A DNA stretch of 64,000 nt, from contig JBOHUG010000082.1 in NCBI GenBank assembly GCA_050734135.1, positions 1 to 64,000 on the forward strand, read 5' to 3'. Source of the DNA: Bog-877 sp050734135 (lineage in GTDB: Bacteria > Chloroflexota > Dormibacteria > Aeolococcales > Bog-877). Positions 25,798-35,081 of this stretch are shown here, one piece after another. Position numbers and translations under genes: made by a program. Each line of letters starts with the position of its first letter. The first letter of the stretch is position 1. Under the pieces are notes generated by a model. The model ran no database searches. It was not told the DNA's origin and saw only the letters and a program-made list of their open reading frames with translations.

Positions 25798-26973
25798 GTG
25801 CCGATTGAAGTGATCATGCCGGCCCTCGGTCTGGCCCAGGAAACTGGGCGCCTGTTGCGCTGGATCAAGCAGGAAGGGGAGGAGGTTGCGGTCGGAGATC
25901 TCCTGATGGAGATCGAGACCGACAAGTCAGCAGTCGAGATCGAGGCCGGCGCCCCAGGATTCCTGCGGGGCATCATCGTGCAGCCCGGTGAGGAAGTGGC
26001 CGTTGGGACCGTGATGGCGTGGATCCTCGCCCCCGGCGAGGAAACGCCGACCCAGCCCGCGATCACAGAACCCCCGTCCGAAGAAGGTGCGGCCGCGGCC
26101 TCTCTCCGACCATTGACGCCCACGAATAAGGAGGAGGCCGAGGCGGAGCCTCTGCCGTTGTCGCGAACGGCTGCCTCCCCGCTGGCGCGTCGGCTGGCAG
26201 AAGAGCGTCAGGTCAACCTCCCACCCGGGGGCGGCAGCGGCCCCGGTGGCGCTTACGTGGCGGCTGACCTGGCCAGTTCGACCGCGCCGCCGACGGGGCT
26301 AACCGCGGCGGGGCGAAGGATGGCGCTGCACACAACCCAGGTCTGGACCACAACCCCCCACTTCTATTTGGGCCGTGAGGTGCGCGCTCTCCGACTCCGC
26401 GGCTGGCTGGAAGCGCTGCGCCAGCGCACCGGTCTGGCAGTCACCTACACCGACCTTCTGCTGCGGACGGTGGGAGCCGCCCTTAGCCAGCACCCGCAGC
26501 TGGGTGACTACTGGATGAACGGTGAGATTCGGCATCGAACTGGAGCCGATGTGGGACTTGCCATCGCCATACCCTCCGGTCTGCTGCTGGCGACGGTCCG
26601 GGATCCGGGACAGCTCGCGCTCAGCGAGCTGGTGACGACGCGTCGCCAGCTGGTGGAGCGGGCCCAGGCGGGGAGGCTCGCAGGGGCGGACCTGGTGGTA
26701 CCGAGCATCACGATCAGCAACCTCGGAATGTTCGGAGTGGACCACTTCCAAGCGGTGCTCACCGACGGCCAGAGCGCGCTCTTGGCGGTCGGAAGGGTTC
26801 GAGACGAGGTGGTCCCGGTCGCTGGGCGCGCCGGAGTTGAGCCGGTGCTGTCCCTCAGCCTCAGCTGCGACCACCGGGTTCTGGACGGCGCTCGAGCTGC
26901 CCCATTCCTGACCACATTAGCCGCCTACCTCGAAGAGCCGGCACTGCTTCTCGACGTCGCGGCTCCCGAGTAG
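25798..26973 (+). CDS. Dihydrolipoamide acyltransferase (E2) component
   Basis: 391 aa. The N-terminal lipoyl domain has the lipoylated Lys43 in IETDKSAVEIEAG. An acidic/Pro-Ala linker follows, then a short peripheral-subunit-binding region (ASPLARRLAEERQVNL) and a catalytic domain ending in SCDHRVLDGARA with His359 and Asp363. E2 accepts the acyl group from E1 and transfers it to CoA. The GTG start is 12 nt after the M24 gene. No E3 (dihydrolipoamide dehydrogenase) is nearby, so a shared E3 elsewhere is needed. The E2 is short and has a single lipoyl domain. Confidence 0.92.
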   Translation: MPIEVIMPALGLAQETGRLLRWIKQEGEEVAVGDLLMEIETDKSAVEIEAGAPGFLRGIIVQPGEEVAVGTVMAWILAPGEETPTQPAITEPPSEEGAAAASLRPLTPTNKEEAEAEPLPLSRTAASPLARRLAEERQVNLPPGGGSGPGGAYVAADLASSTAPPTGLTAAGRRMALHTTQVWTTTPHFYLGREVRALRLRGWLEALRQRTGLAVTYTDLLLRTVGAALSQHPQLGDYWMNGEIRHRTGADVGLAIAIPSGLLLATVRDPGQLALSELVTTRRQLVERAQAGRLAGADLVVPSITISNLGMFGVDHFQAVLTDGQSALLAVGRVRDEVVPVAGRAGVEPVLSLSLSCDHRVLDGARAAPFLTTLAAYLEEPALLLDVAAPE

Positions 26974-26994
26974 GACGACGTCACCAGGCCTTCG

Positions 26995-27762
26995 TCAGGG
27001 GCCCGTCGGGGCAGACTCCGGCTGACTGTGGCCGCCCAAGTAGAGGTCGCCGATCTCCGGGTGGTTGAGCACCTCCGCACCAGTCCCGCTGAGCCGAACC
27101 ACCCCGTTCTCCAAAACAATCCCCTGGCTGCTGAGCCGCAGGCCCGCCCGCGCGTTCTGTTCTACCAGCAGGATGGTCCGACCCTGGTCGTGCATGAGCC
27201 GGATGGAGTCGAACACCGTGCGGCGGGTCTTGGGATCCAGGCCCATGGAAGGTTCGTCGAGGATCACCAGGGCCGGATCCAACATCAGGCACCTGGCGAA
27301 CTCCACCAGCCGCTGCTGGCCGCCGGAGAGGCTGCCCGCCTTGGCGCTCGCCCGCTCCTGAATCAAGGGGAAGGTCGCCTGCAGTTGTCGTAGACGATCC
27401 TGAACCAGCCGCTTGTCACGGAGAATGAACCCGCCCATCTCGACGTTCTGCTGGACGGTCATCTCAGGGAAGAGGGAATGGTTTTGGGGCACTTGCACCA
27501 CACCTTCGCCCAAGATCGCGCGCGGAGAGTTGCCGACGATGGAGTGACCCCGAAAGCTGATGGTTCCAGTCCGGATCTCGAGCATTCCGGTGATCGCCGC
27601 GAGCAGGGTCGACTTACCGGCCCCGTTCGGTCCGACCACGCAGGTGACTCCGCCGTGAGGGACGCTGAAGGTGACCCCTCGGAGGACGTCACCCCCGCCG
27701 TAGCCGGCGAAGACGTCCTCGATCTGGAGCAGTGGCTGACCGGTCGGGAGCGCCTCAGTCAT
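26995..27762 (-). CDS. livF: Branched-chain amino acid-type ABC transporter ATP-binding protein LivF
   Basis: 255 aa ABC ATPase of the LivF type. Walker A is GPNGAGKSTLL, the signature LSGGQQRLVEFARCLM, Walker B LVILDEPSMGLDP, and the late motif is LLVEQNARAGL. ATG 27762 is chosen because it overlaps the livG stop by 8 nt; the frame is open further upstream inside livG. It is the last gene of the livK-H-M-G-F operon. The substrate could be branched-chain amino acids, amides or urea-like compounds, because family members vary. Confidence 0.93.
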   Translation of the reverse strand: MTEALPTGQPLLQIEDVFAGYGGGDVLRGVTFSVPHGGVTCVVGPNGAGKSTLLAAITGMLEIRTGTISFRGHSIVGNSPRAILGEGVVQVPQNHSLFPEMTVQQNVEMGGFILRDKRLVQDRLRQLQATFPLIQERASAKAGSLSGGQQRLVEFARCLMLDPALVILDEPSMGLDPKTRRTVFDSIRLMHDQGRTILLVEQNARAGLRLSSQGIVLENGVVRLSGTGAEVLNHPEIGDLYLGGHSQPESAPTGP

Positions 27763-28519
27763 CCTGGTCCTCGTCGGATCCTCCCAGGTAGGCATCCAGC
27801 ACCTGGGGGTGTGCCCGCACTTGGGCGGGGCTGCCGGTGACGATTGCGGTCCCCTGATGCATCACCGTCAGGGAATCGCAGACTCCCATCACGAACTCCA
27901 TGTTGTGCTCCACCACCAGGAAGGTCTTGCCCTGAGCGTTCAGGGAGCGGATCTTCTCGGCCAGGTGGTTGATCAAAGATGGGTTCACCCCTCCCGCGGG
28001 CTCGTCCAGGAGCAGGACGTCGGGGTCCGCCACCAGCACGTAGGCGAGCTCCAGGAGCTTGCGCTGGCCGTAGGAGAGGATGCCGGCAGGCTCATTCGCT
28101 AGGCCGGCGATACCCACGAACTCCAGCAGCTCCATCGCCCGTTCCCGCTCGGGACCCAGGCTGGCGGCGGTGCGGAACACACTCCCCAGCCAGCCCTCCT
28201 GATGCTGAGTGGCGATCAGCATGTTCTCCACGGCGGTTAGCCGGGGGAAGATCCGGGTGAGCTGAAAGGTGCGGCCGATCCCCAGCTTGAAGACGCGGTC
28301 CGGAGTGGAGTTGGTGATCAGGTTGCCCTTGAATCGAACACTTCCCTGCCGCACCTGCTCATATCCAGTCATGACGTTGAAGAGAGTGGTCTTCCCCGAC
28401 CCATTGGGACCGATCAGGCCGGCGACGGTCCCGCTCTCAACGGTCAGGGAGCAGCTGTTGAGCGCCTGTAGCCCGCCGAATGCCTTGCAGACTCCTTCGA
28501 CCTCGAGGAGCGCAGTCAC
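27755..28519 (-). CDS. livG: Branched-chain amino acid-type ABC transporter ATP-binding protein LivG
   Basis: 254 aa. It has Walker A GPNGSGKTTLFNVMTG, the LivG-type insert IGRTFQLTRIFPRLTAVENML, signature LSYGQRKLLELAYVL and Walker B VLLLDEPAGGVNP. It forms the ATPase heterodimer with LivF. The GTG start overlaps the livM stop (GTGA). Confidence 0.94.
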   Translation of the reverse strand: MTALLEVEGVCKAFGGLQALNSCSLTVESGTVAGLIGPNGSGKTTLFNVMTGYEQVRQGSVRFKGNLITNSTPDRVFKLGIGRTFQLTRIFPRLTAVENMLIATQHQEGWLGSVFRTAASLGPERERAMELLEFVGIAGLANEPAGILSYGQRKLLELAYVLVADPDVLLLDEPAGGVNPSLINHLAEKIRSLNAQGKTFLVVEHNMEFVMGVCDSLTVMHQGTAIVTGSPAQVRAHPQVLDAYLGGSDEDQDD

Positions 28520-29568
28520 GTCCCGGCCCCCGTTCTAGGAACCAGGCTTGAGGGTGGCTCCCCGTCGCGGATCAAGGGAAGCGGGCCGGGAGGGGGCGCA
28601 GGGCCCCGGCTGCGCTGCCTTCGGCTAATCCAAGCCGCGACCGAAGGAACGATCCCGAGCGGCATGAGCAGGATGACCACCAAGAAAATGACCCCGTAGA
28701 TGATCAGGTAAAGGTCGCCCACCGAATAGGAGAAGGTCAGGTATTGCTGGAGCGGCTCCAGCAGCAGTCCACCCACGACCGGACCCCAGACGGTGCCCAG
28801 CCCCCCGAAGAACGCCATCAGGGCGATGGAGAGATCGAAGAGGGGATCGAAAACGAACTGGGGAAACACCTGGCCCACGAAGTAGGCATACACGGCGCCG
28901 GCCATGCCGATGGGAATCGCCGAGATGACAAAGGCCGTGAGCTTGACCCGACCCACCCGCACCCCCAGTCCCCGAGCTCGGGCCTCGTCATCCCTTATCG
29001 CGAGTAACTGGAGGCCGAAGCGGGAGCGCCGGATTGTCCAGGATGCCGCCACTGCCAGGACCAGAAGCCCCAGGGCCACGTAGTAGAAGGGATCGTTGAA
29101 GGTGGCACCAGGCCACAGCGGGGTCGGTACCTGAAGCCCGGACGACCCCCCGGTGATCCCCAGGTTGGTGGCCACTAACTGGAACAGAAAGAAGATTGCG
29201 ATGGTGATCACCACAAAGGTGTGGCGCCGAGTCCGCAGGGCCACCAGTCCCACCGGGATCGCGACCAGGCCAGCAATCAGCCCGGCGACCGGGATCAGCC
29301 CAAACAGACCGTAGCCCGCGCCCAGGTGGTCGTGCTGGGCTATGACCGCGAAAGTATAGGCGCCGGTTCCGAAGAAGGCGGCGTGGCCCAGGGGGATGTA
29401 ACCGGAGTAGCCGGCGAACCCGTTCCAGGCAGTGGTGGAGGTTATGTAGATGAGGGTGAAGACCCCAATCGTGGTGTAGGTCGGGTTAGAGAAAACCCAG
29501 GGAAAGGCGGTGAACGCCAGCAGTCCCAGAACGATCAGTCCGGGTTGCCAGAGGCGCCCTTTGCTCAC
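28516..29568 (-). CDS. livM: Branched-chain amino acid-type ABC transporter permease LivM
   Basis: 350 aa permease with about 8-10 membrane helices. It has the family landmarks WNGFAGYSGYIPLGHAAFFGTGAY and a conserved cytoplasmic loop (AIRDDEARARGLGVRVGRVKLTAFVIS). The C terminus is a Pro/Arg-rich soluble tail of ~35 residues. It pairs with LivH in the inner membrane. It is separated from livH by 70 nt and coupled to livG. Confidence 0.93.
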   Translation of the reverse strand: MSKGRLWQPGLIVLGLLAFTAFPWVFSNPTYTTIGVFTLIYITSTTAWNGFAGYSGYIPLGHAAFFGTGAYTFAVIAQHDHLGAGYGLFGLIPVAGLIAGLVAIPVGLVALRTRRHTFVVITIAIFFLFQLVATNLGITGGSSGLQVPTPLWPGATFNDPFYYVALGLLVLAVAASWTIRRSRFGLQLLAIRDDEARARGLGVRVGRVKLTAFVISAIPIGMAGAVYAYFVGQVFPQFVFDPLFDLSIALMAFFGGLGTVWGPVVGGLLLEPLQQYLTFSYSVGDLYLIIYGVIFLVVILLMPLGIVPSVAAWISRRQRSRGPAPPPGPLPLIRDGEPPSSLVPRTGAGT

Positions 29569-29638
29569 GGTTCTCCGCCGCCTGACCCCCGGCCCCCAAC
29601 GGACCTGTCAGCGCCCAGGGCGAGAGGAGAGGCCGCGG

Positions 29639-30517
29639 TCACTGGGCGCGGGAGAAGCTGCGGCCGAAGAGTCCCTGGGGTCTCAGCGTCAGCACCACGA
29701 CCAGCGCTGCGAAGAAGACGACCTCGGACCACAGCGGTGACCAGACCGAGGCGACCACGTCCTCGACCATCAGCATCGAGACGGCAGCGACCATGGCCCC
29801 GGCCATGCTGCCGAGTCCGCCCAGGATGACGATGGAAAGAAGCCGGGAAATAAGGTCATAACCGCTGTTCGGGTTGAAGGCCGTGGTGGCCCCGAACACC
29901 ATCCCGCCCGCGGCCGTGGCCGCCACCCCGATCCCAAAGGTCAGGGTCGCGACCCGGTCGACATTGATGCCCACCAACCGAGCCGCGGAGCGATTCTGCA
30001 GCGAGGCCCGAATGCTTCGGCCGAACCGGGTCCGGTAGAGCATCACGTAGATGGTGCCCATCAGGAAGATCGCCATCCCGCAACCGAAGACGTAGATGTA
30101 GGGAAGGTAGAACCCGAGGAGGTAGATCGACTTGGTGACGTACCACCCGTGCAGCTGCACGTAGTTCACCCCGAAGATCACACTCAGGACACCCTCCACC
30201 ACGATGGCCACCGCGTAGGTAACCAAGATGGACATGGTGGTCCGGTCGCGGGTCGGCAATCTTCTGATAAACGCCCAGTCCACCGCGATGCCGAGGAGGA
30301 ACAGGGCGGGCATGGTGATGAGGATTCCCACGAAGAGATCCACTCCGAAGTGGACCGCGAGTATGTAACTCAGATAGGCGGCCAGCACCACAAAGACCCC
30401 TTGGGCGATGTTGATGATGTCCATCACCCCGAAGATCAGGGTCAGACCGGCGGCCATCAGCGCGTAGACGGCCCCGGTCAAGACCCCATCAATCAAGCCT
30501 TGGTAGAGGCTGGTCAT
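29639..30517 (-). CDS. livH: Branched-chain amino acid-type ABC transporter permease LivH
   Basis: 292 aa. Typical LivH motifs are YALMAAGLTLIFGVMDIINIAQG at the N terminus, the loop RASLQNRSAARLVGINVDRV, and SIVILGGLGSMAGAMVAA. About eight membrane helices are expected. The ATG is 7 nt after the stop of the substrate-binding protein gene. Confidence 0.94.
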   Translation of the reverse strand: MTSLYQGLIDGVLTGAVYALMAAGLTLIFGVMDIINIAQGVFVVLAAYLSYILAVHFGVDLFVGILITMPALFLLGIAVDWAFIRRLPTRDRTTMSILVTYAVAIVVEGVLSVIFGVNYVQLHGWYVTKSIYLLGFYLPYIYVFGCGMAIFLMGTIYVMLYRTRFGRSIRASLQNRSAARLVGINVDRVATLTFGIGVAATAAGGMVFGATTAFNPNSGYDLISRLLSIVILGGLGSMAGAMVAAVSMLMVEDVVASVWSPLWSEVVFFAALVVVLTLRPQGLFGRSFSRAQ

Positions 30518-30524
30518 GAAGCGA

Positions 30525-31760
30525 TCAGCTCCCCCAGTCCGGCTTGGGGTAAACGATCTTCACCGAGTTGGGATCGCTGGTCGGCAGGACCTGGTTGAAG
30601 GTGGTCCCTGAGGTTCCCTGCCACTGGAAGATGAAGCCCACTGCCTTGCCGTTCTCCCCTTTCGAGTCGAACTGGACCTGGCCCTGAACACTGTTGAGGG
30701 TCACGCCGCTGTGCAGGTACCTGATGATCTTGGCGTTGCTCAGGCTCTTGTTGTGCTCGACCGCTTGCTGCACCACCTGACCCACCGAGTAGGCTTCTGC
30801 GACGTCGGCATTGACGCCCGCCGGAGTGCCGCCGTATTTGGCGATGTAGCGCCTGACCATGGCCCTGCTCTCGGCGTTGTCGTAGGTCCCGGACCAACCG
30901 CCGGGGACCATGGCGCCGTCAGTGTTGGCCGCTCCCACTGCGCTCACGAAGGCGGCGCCCTGGTCGGGACCGGCCGCGGCGATGAATGCCTTGGGGTTGT
31001 AGTGATCCTGCTCGAACGCCTGCATGAACGCAGATACCGTGGGCACGTCAACCGACCCCAGGACCACGATGTCGGCATGGGTCGCGGCCACGTTCTGGGC
31101 GATCGGAGCGTAGTCGGTGTCCTCTGCGGGAAAGACTTGGTCGTAGACCGTCTTGACCCCCGCCGCCTGGAGCAGTGACTTGGCTTTCTCGATCACCGGT
31201 TCGGTGAAGGGATCGTTGCTGGTCGGATAGGCCGCGGTCTTGGGACGCTCGCTGGCCGGCAGTGACTTGACCCAGTTGACAAAGGGGACCATGTAGTCCG
31301 CCACCGGGAGGCTGACGTCAAAGATGTTTTTGAGGCCATTGGCGAACGCTGAGGGGGCGCCGCCCGCTCCTTCCACGAAGGCGTAGCCGTAACGATTGGC
31401 GACTTTGGACGCAGGCACTGTCAGCAGTGTCGAGAACGGTCCGAACACCAAATTCACCTTGTCAAGCGTGATCAGTGTGGTGTAGTTGGTATCGACCTGG
31501 GTGGGGCTGCTAGCGTCGGAAACGATGTCAAGTTTCACCTGGCGACCCAGGATTCCACCATGGGAGTTCACGTAGCTAGCCCACAGTTCGTAGCCGCGCT
31601 GGTAGGCGATGCCGTCCGCCGAGAAGTCCCCCGAGAGCGAGAGTGAGATGCCAATGGTGATGGGCTTATTGCTGCTGGGGGTGCCGCAGGCGGCTAGCAC
31701 CAGTCCCAGTAAACCCACGGTCGCCCCGGCGGCCAGGAGCCGCTTCAAATGGCCGTTCAT
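30525..31760 (-). CDS. livK: ABC transporter substrate-binding lipoprotein, LivK/amide-binding type
   Basis: 411 aa. It has a lipoprotein signal peptide with lipobox LAAC (cleavage before Cys25), then a type I periplasmic-binding fold: ITIGISLSLSGDFSADG, LVFGPFSTLLTVPASKVANRYG, DIVVLGSVDVPTVSAFMQ. It is the extracytoplasmic receptor for the LivHMGF transporter. AGGGAAG lies just before the ATG. The subgroup with long mature domains often binds amides, aromatic acids or branched-chain amino acids; no specificity is claimed. It is first in the operon; the 103 nt upstream shows no confident promoter. Confidence 0.92.
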   Translation of the reverse strand: MNGHLKRLLAAGATVGLLGLVLAACGTPSSNKPITIGISLSLSGDFSADGIAYQRGYELWASYVNSHGGILGRQVKLDIVSDASSPTQVDTNYTTLITLDKVNLVFGPFSTLLTVPASKVANRYGYAFVEGAGGAPSAFANGLKNIFDVSLPVADYMVPFVNWVKSLPASERPKTAAYPTSNDPFTEPVIEKAKSLLQAAGVKTVYDQVFPAEDTDYAPIAQNVAATHADIVVLGSVDVPTVSAFMQAFEQDHYNPKAFIAAAGPDQGAAFVSAVGAANTDGAMVPGGWSGTYDNAESRAMVRRYIAKYGGTPAGVNADVAEAYSVGQVVQQAVEHNKSLSNAKIIRYLHSGVTLNSVQGQVQFDSKGENGKAVGFIFQWQGTSGTTFNQVLPTSDPNSVKIVYPKPDWGS

Positions 31761-31863
31761 GTCTTCCCTGTCCCTCCATAAACGATGCGGCCCTGAGTGG
31801 CCAAGCCGGTGACGTGCCCGCGACGCCGGGCTGTGCGACTGTCGGGGGATCTGTGTTGCCGGT

Positions 31864-32808
31864 TCATGCGGAAGTGCTCAACCCGTCAGAAACTTTGGCC
31901 TGTTCGCTGACCACCGCTAGCCCGGAGTTCCGTCCCTGCAACTCCAGAAGCGCGGCGAAGTCCTCCTCCCCGTAGCCCAGGCTGATCAAAGTCATCACCA
32001 ATTGCTGGACCAGGCTGGCCAGGGGCAGCGGTACGCCCAGATCATGGGCTACGGCAAGGCCCAGGTCGAAGTCCTTCAGGAGCAGGTTGGTGGTGAAGGT
32101 GGCGCCGAAGTCCAGGTTCACCAGTTGGGGCGTCTTGTATTTGGTGAAGGTTGATCCCAGCACACTGCCGTTGAGGTAGCGCAAGAAGGCTTCGCGGCTC
32201 ACACCACCCTTCTCGGCCAGCACGGTGACCTCGACGAGGGACTGGGTAATCACCCCCAGGAATAGGTTGTGGCAGAGCTTGACCAGACGGGCCAGCTCTC
32301 CTTCCCCGACATAGGTGGCTCCCGAGCCCAGCTGGGCCAGCAGCTCTGCCACCGAGTCGAAGGCGCTCTGGGAACCGGAGACCGCCATCGTGAGTCGCCC
32401 CGCCTTGGCTACCTTCGGGTTTCCGCTGACGGGAGCTGCCAGCAGCTCGACTCCCTGAGCTGCCAGCTCCTGGCGGACGGCCGCAGAGGCATCGACGCCG
32501 ACGGTGGAGAAGTCGACCACTACCCTGGGCCGCGCCTCGCCGGAGAGGAGGCCCTCCGCGCCTAATAGCACCTGACGGAGGTCCTTCGAGGAACTCACCG
32601 CGACGAACACCACCTCGCAGCCCCCGAGCTCCCACAGGTGGTCAGCGATGACCGCCCCCAGCTCGCCCAGCGGCTCGGCCTTGGCTCGGGTGCGGTTGTA
32701 GACGATGACCGAGGGCCCGACTTCCAGGATACGGCGGACCATCTGAGCACCCATCCGTCCTGTCCCGATCCACCCCAGCCTTGGCAGTTTGCCACGGCCG
32801 TCAGTCAC
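31864..32808 (-). CDS. NAD(P)-dependent beta-hydroxyacid dehydrogenase (3-hydroxyisobutyrate dehydrogenase family)
   Basis: 314 aa. A Rossmann start with LGWIGTGRMGAQMVRRIL is followed by the family substrate motif (VVDFSTVGVDASAAVRQEL), the GG-type loop (APVSGNPKVAKAGRLTMAVSG) and catalytic Lys in LVKLCHNLFLG. It oxidises hydroxyacids such as 3-hydroxyisobutyrate or reduces tartronate semialdehyde. With mmsA at 16-17 kb it could belong to valine degradation, but it is not in that operon. GTG 32808 is preceded by GGGGGGACTC; a longer GTG start at 32838 overlaps a hairpin and is less likely. Confidence 0.88.
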   Translation of the reverse strand: MTDGRGKLPRLGWIGTGRMGAQMVRRILEVGPSVIVYNRTRAKAEPLGELGAVIADHLWELGGCEVVFVAVSSSKDLRQVLLGAEGLLSGEARPRVVVDFSTVGVDASAAVRQELAAQGVELLAAPVSGNPKVAKAGRLTMAVSGSQSAFDSVAELLAQLGSGATYVGEGELARLVKLCHNLFLGVITQSLVEVTVLAEKGGVSREAFLRYLNGSVLGSTFTKYKTPQLVNLDFGATFTTNLLLKDFDLGLAVAHDLGVPLPLASLVQQLVMTLISLGYGEEDFAALLELQGRNSGLAVVSEQAKVSDGLSTSA

Positions 32809-32821
32809 CTGAGTCCCCCCG

Positions 32822-32836
32822 GGCGAGATGCTCGCC
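32822..32836 (-). repeat. Hairpin in the leader of the hydroxyacid dehydrogenase gene
   Basis: GGCGAG-ATG-CTCGCC (6-bp stem, 3-nt loop) lies between the predicted transcript start (~32,860) and the GTG at 32808. It leaves the Shine-Dalgarno-like GGGGGGA free just downstream. It may modulate translation. Confidence 0.35.
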
Positions 32837-32866
32837 ACAACCGATTGCAGTCATCCCTTGCCGACG

Positions 32867-32895
32867 ATTATTGCCACCCAATGACCCGGAGTCAA
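32867..32895 (-). promoter_or_regulatory. Promoter of the hydroxyacid dehydrogenase gene
   Basis: Minus-strand TTGACT (32890-32895), exact 17-nt spacer and AATAAT (32867-32872): a near-consensus sigma-70 promoter. It faces away from the alpha/beta hydrolase gene that starts at 32960. Confidence 0.6.
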
Positions 32896-32959
32896 GGGAC
32901 CGGGCGGGCCGCCTCGGGTCCGGTTGCCCGGGAGCGCAACCGTGTGCAAGACTCACCCG

Positions 32960-34018
32960 ATGCCTGACGAAAGAATTCGGAGCGCCCTAGAGCACTGGGG
33001 TCCGCGGTTCACCGTGAACGGGGTTGACCCATCCGACTTCCAGAAGGTGACCGGAGCGCTACAGCGGTGGAGCGAGTGGTGCGCCGCCTGGAGTCGGGCA
33101 GCCGAGGAGCACGCCGACCTGGGCGCCGCGGCTCTGGCGGCCGGGCGGAACCGGTCGGCCGGCGCCCATTACGCCCGGGCCTCCGTCTACTACCACTTCG
33201 CCAAGTTCGTCTTCGTGGAGGACCTGGAGCAGATGCGGGTGGCCCACCAGCACGCGGTCGAGTGTCTCAATCTGGCCTTGCCGCACCTGGACCCGCCCGG
33301 AAGGAGGATCGAGATCCCTTTCGAGGGGGCGCGGATGGTGGGAGTACTGCGCACCCCGGCTGGCCCGGGGCCCCACCCGGGGGTGGTGATGATTCCGGGC
33401 CTGGACTCCACCAAAGAAGAGTTCCGGACCACGGAACAGCTCTTTCTGGAGCGGGGTCTCGCAACGTTTTCGGTGGACGGTCCCGGCCAAGGCGAGTCGG
33501 AGTATGACCTTCCGGCTCGGCCTGACTGGGAGGTGCCAGGGGCGGTCATTTTGGACGCCCTCGAACAACTCCCAGAGCTCGACCGGGAACGGATAGGAAT
33601 CTGGGGAGTCAGCCTAGGTGGCTACTACGGCCCGCGGCTAGCGGCGGTTGATCAGCGGGTGCGGGCCTGTGTGGCCCAGGCTGGCCCGTACAACTGGGGG
33701 GCCTGCTGGGACATCCTTCCTGAGCTGAGCCGCGAGGCCTTTCGGGTCCGGACCCGCTCCGTCTCGGCGGAGGCGGCGCGCCAGTTTGCCCTCACCTTCT
33801 CACTGGAGGGATTCGCAGCTCGCATCAAGGTGCCCCTGCAGATCGTCTTCGGGAAGCGGGATCGGCTCATCCCCTGGCAGCAGGCCGAGCGGCTGGCCAA
33901 AGAGGCGGGGGGCCCGGTCGAGCTGCTGATGTTCGACGACGGCAACCACGTCTGCACCAACATCCCCTACCGTCACCGTTACCGGTCCGCTGATTGGATG
34001 GCCGAGCAACTGCGCTAG
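32960..34018 (+). CDS. Alpha/beta hydrolase, 2,6-dihydroxypseudooxynicotine hydrolase/FrsA-like
   Basis: 352 aa. A helical N-terminal cap (residues ~1-110, Trp/Ala-rich) precedes the alpha/beta-hydrolase core. The nucleophile Ser218 is in GVSLGG, the acid Asp301 in GKRDRLIP and His330 in DGNHVCTN. The N-terminal cap plus GPGQGES motif resembles the C-C bond hydrolase of nicotine degradation and FrsA-type proteins; it may cleave a 1,3-diketone-like or ester substrate. The ATG 32960 start is chosen; the frame continues upstream without further similarity. It is divergent from the hydroxyacid dehydrogenase and convergent with the LacI gene. Confidence 0.82.
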   Translation: MPDERIRSALEHWGPRFTVNGVDPSDFQKVTGALQRWSEWCAAWSRAAEEHADLGAAALAAGRNRSAGAHYARASVYYHFAKFVFVEDLEQMRVAHQHAVECLNLALPHLDPPGRRIEIPFEGARMVGVLRTPAGPGPHPGVVMIPGLDSTKEEFRTTEQLFLERGLATFSVDGPGQGESEYDLPARPDWEVPGAVILDALEQLPELDRERIGIWGVSLGGYYGPRLAAVDQRVRACVAQAGPYNWGACWDILPELSREAFRVRTRSVSAEAARQFALTFSLEGFAARIKVPLQIVFGKRDRLIPWQQAERLAKEAGGPVELLMFDDGNHVCTNIPYRHRYRSADWMAEQLR

Positions 34019-34049
34019 TCAGCAGGTTCTCGGGGCCAGCTCCGTAGGC

Positions 34050-35081
34050 TCAGGCAAGGTCTCTCGGGGGCGCGGTTGACCCCCGAAGCGCCAGCTCCGG
34101 AGGCAGCAGCTGGGAGTCGACCGCGCCTCGAGGGTTTGCGATCCGAGCCAGCATCAGCCGGGCGGCCGCGGCACCAATTTGATAGTGGGGAATACGGACT
34201 GAGGTCAGCGGCGGTCGCAGCTGGTCAATGAACGGCATATCGTTGAAGCCGACCACCGAGATGTCCTCAGGACAGCTCAGGTTGGCGTCATCGAGAGCAG
34301 CGTAGCAACCGAGTGCGAGCAAGTCGTTGCCGGCGAGCACCGCCGTGAAACGCTCGCCGCTTCGAAGTACTTCGGCGAGGCAGCGCTGGCCTTCGGAGCG
34401 CGAGAAGCCCCTCGCGAATGCCAACAGCCGGGGCTCTACCACGAGCCGGGCCGCCGCCATCCCGGACTCGAATCCGCTCAGCCGACCCCGTCCGGTCGAG
34501 AGATCCTGGGGTCCGGCGATGTGCGCGATCCGGCGATGCCCCAGCTTCACGAGGTGGGCCACCGCCAGCCGAGCACCGAGGCGGTCATCGACCGAGGCCG
34601 AGGGGAGGGAACTGTCTTCCAGGACCCGGTTCACCAGCACCACAGGCAGCTCTTCGGCAGCGGCCTGGTCCAAGAGCGGGTGCCGCTGCCGGGCCGTGGC
34701 CACGATGAACCCATCGACATGGCGAGAGCGCATCCCCTCAAAGACCCTCCGCTCGCGCTCCTCGTCGTTGTCCGTGTTCCCCATCAGGACCACGAAGCCA
34801 TGGAGCGTCAGGGTGTCCTCGATGCCCCGAACGATGGGGGGGAAGAGTGGATTGTTGAGGTCGGGGATTAGCACTCCGACCGTATATGAGCGCCTGGTCT
34901 TCAGGCTCCGAGCGGCCGGGTCAGGTCTAAACTGAAGTTGCTCGGCCACCTGCAGGACCCGCTCGGCCGTCTCGACCTTGACCAGATGGCGCCGCTCAGA
35001 GTTCAGGGCTCTAGAGGCGGTACCCGGGTGGACCCCCGCTGTGCGGGCAACATCGCGAAGGGTCACCCTCGAATTGGGCAC
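34050..35081 (-). CDS. LacI-family transcriptional regulator
   Basis: 343 aa. The N-terminal LacI helix-turn-helix is VTLRDVARTAGVHPGTASRALN with the hinge helix PDPAARSLKTRRS. A periplasmic-binding-like effector domain follows (YTVGVLIPDLNNPLFPPIVRGIE, ending DMPFIDQLRPPLTSVRIPHYQIG). It probably responds to a sugar or small metabolite. The target is unknown: it is convergent with the alpha/beta hydrolase and divergent from polA, and I see no clear LacI-type palindrome in the 174-nt gap to polA. A GTG start is used. Confidence 0.92.
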   Translation of the reverse strand: MPNSRVTLRDVARTAGVHPGTASRALNSERRHLVKVETAERVLQVAEQLQFRPDPAARSLKTRRSYTVGVLIPDLNNPLFPPIVRGIEDTLTLHGFVVLMGNTDNDEERERRVFEGMRSRHVDGFIVATARQRHPLLDQAAAEELPVVLVNRVLEDSSLPSASVDDRLGARLAVAHLVKLGHRRIAHIAGPQDLSTGRGRLSGFESGMAAARLVVEPRLLAFARGFSRSEGQRCLAEVLRSGERFTAVLAGNDLLALGCYAALDDANLSCPEDISVVGFNDMPFIDQLRPPLTSVRIPHYQIGAAAARLMLARIANPRGAVDSQLLPPELALRGSTAPPRDLA

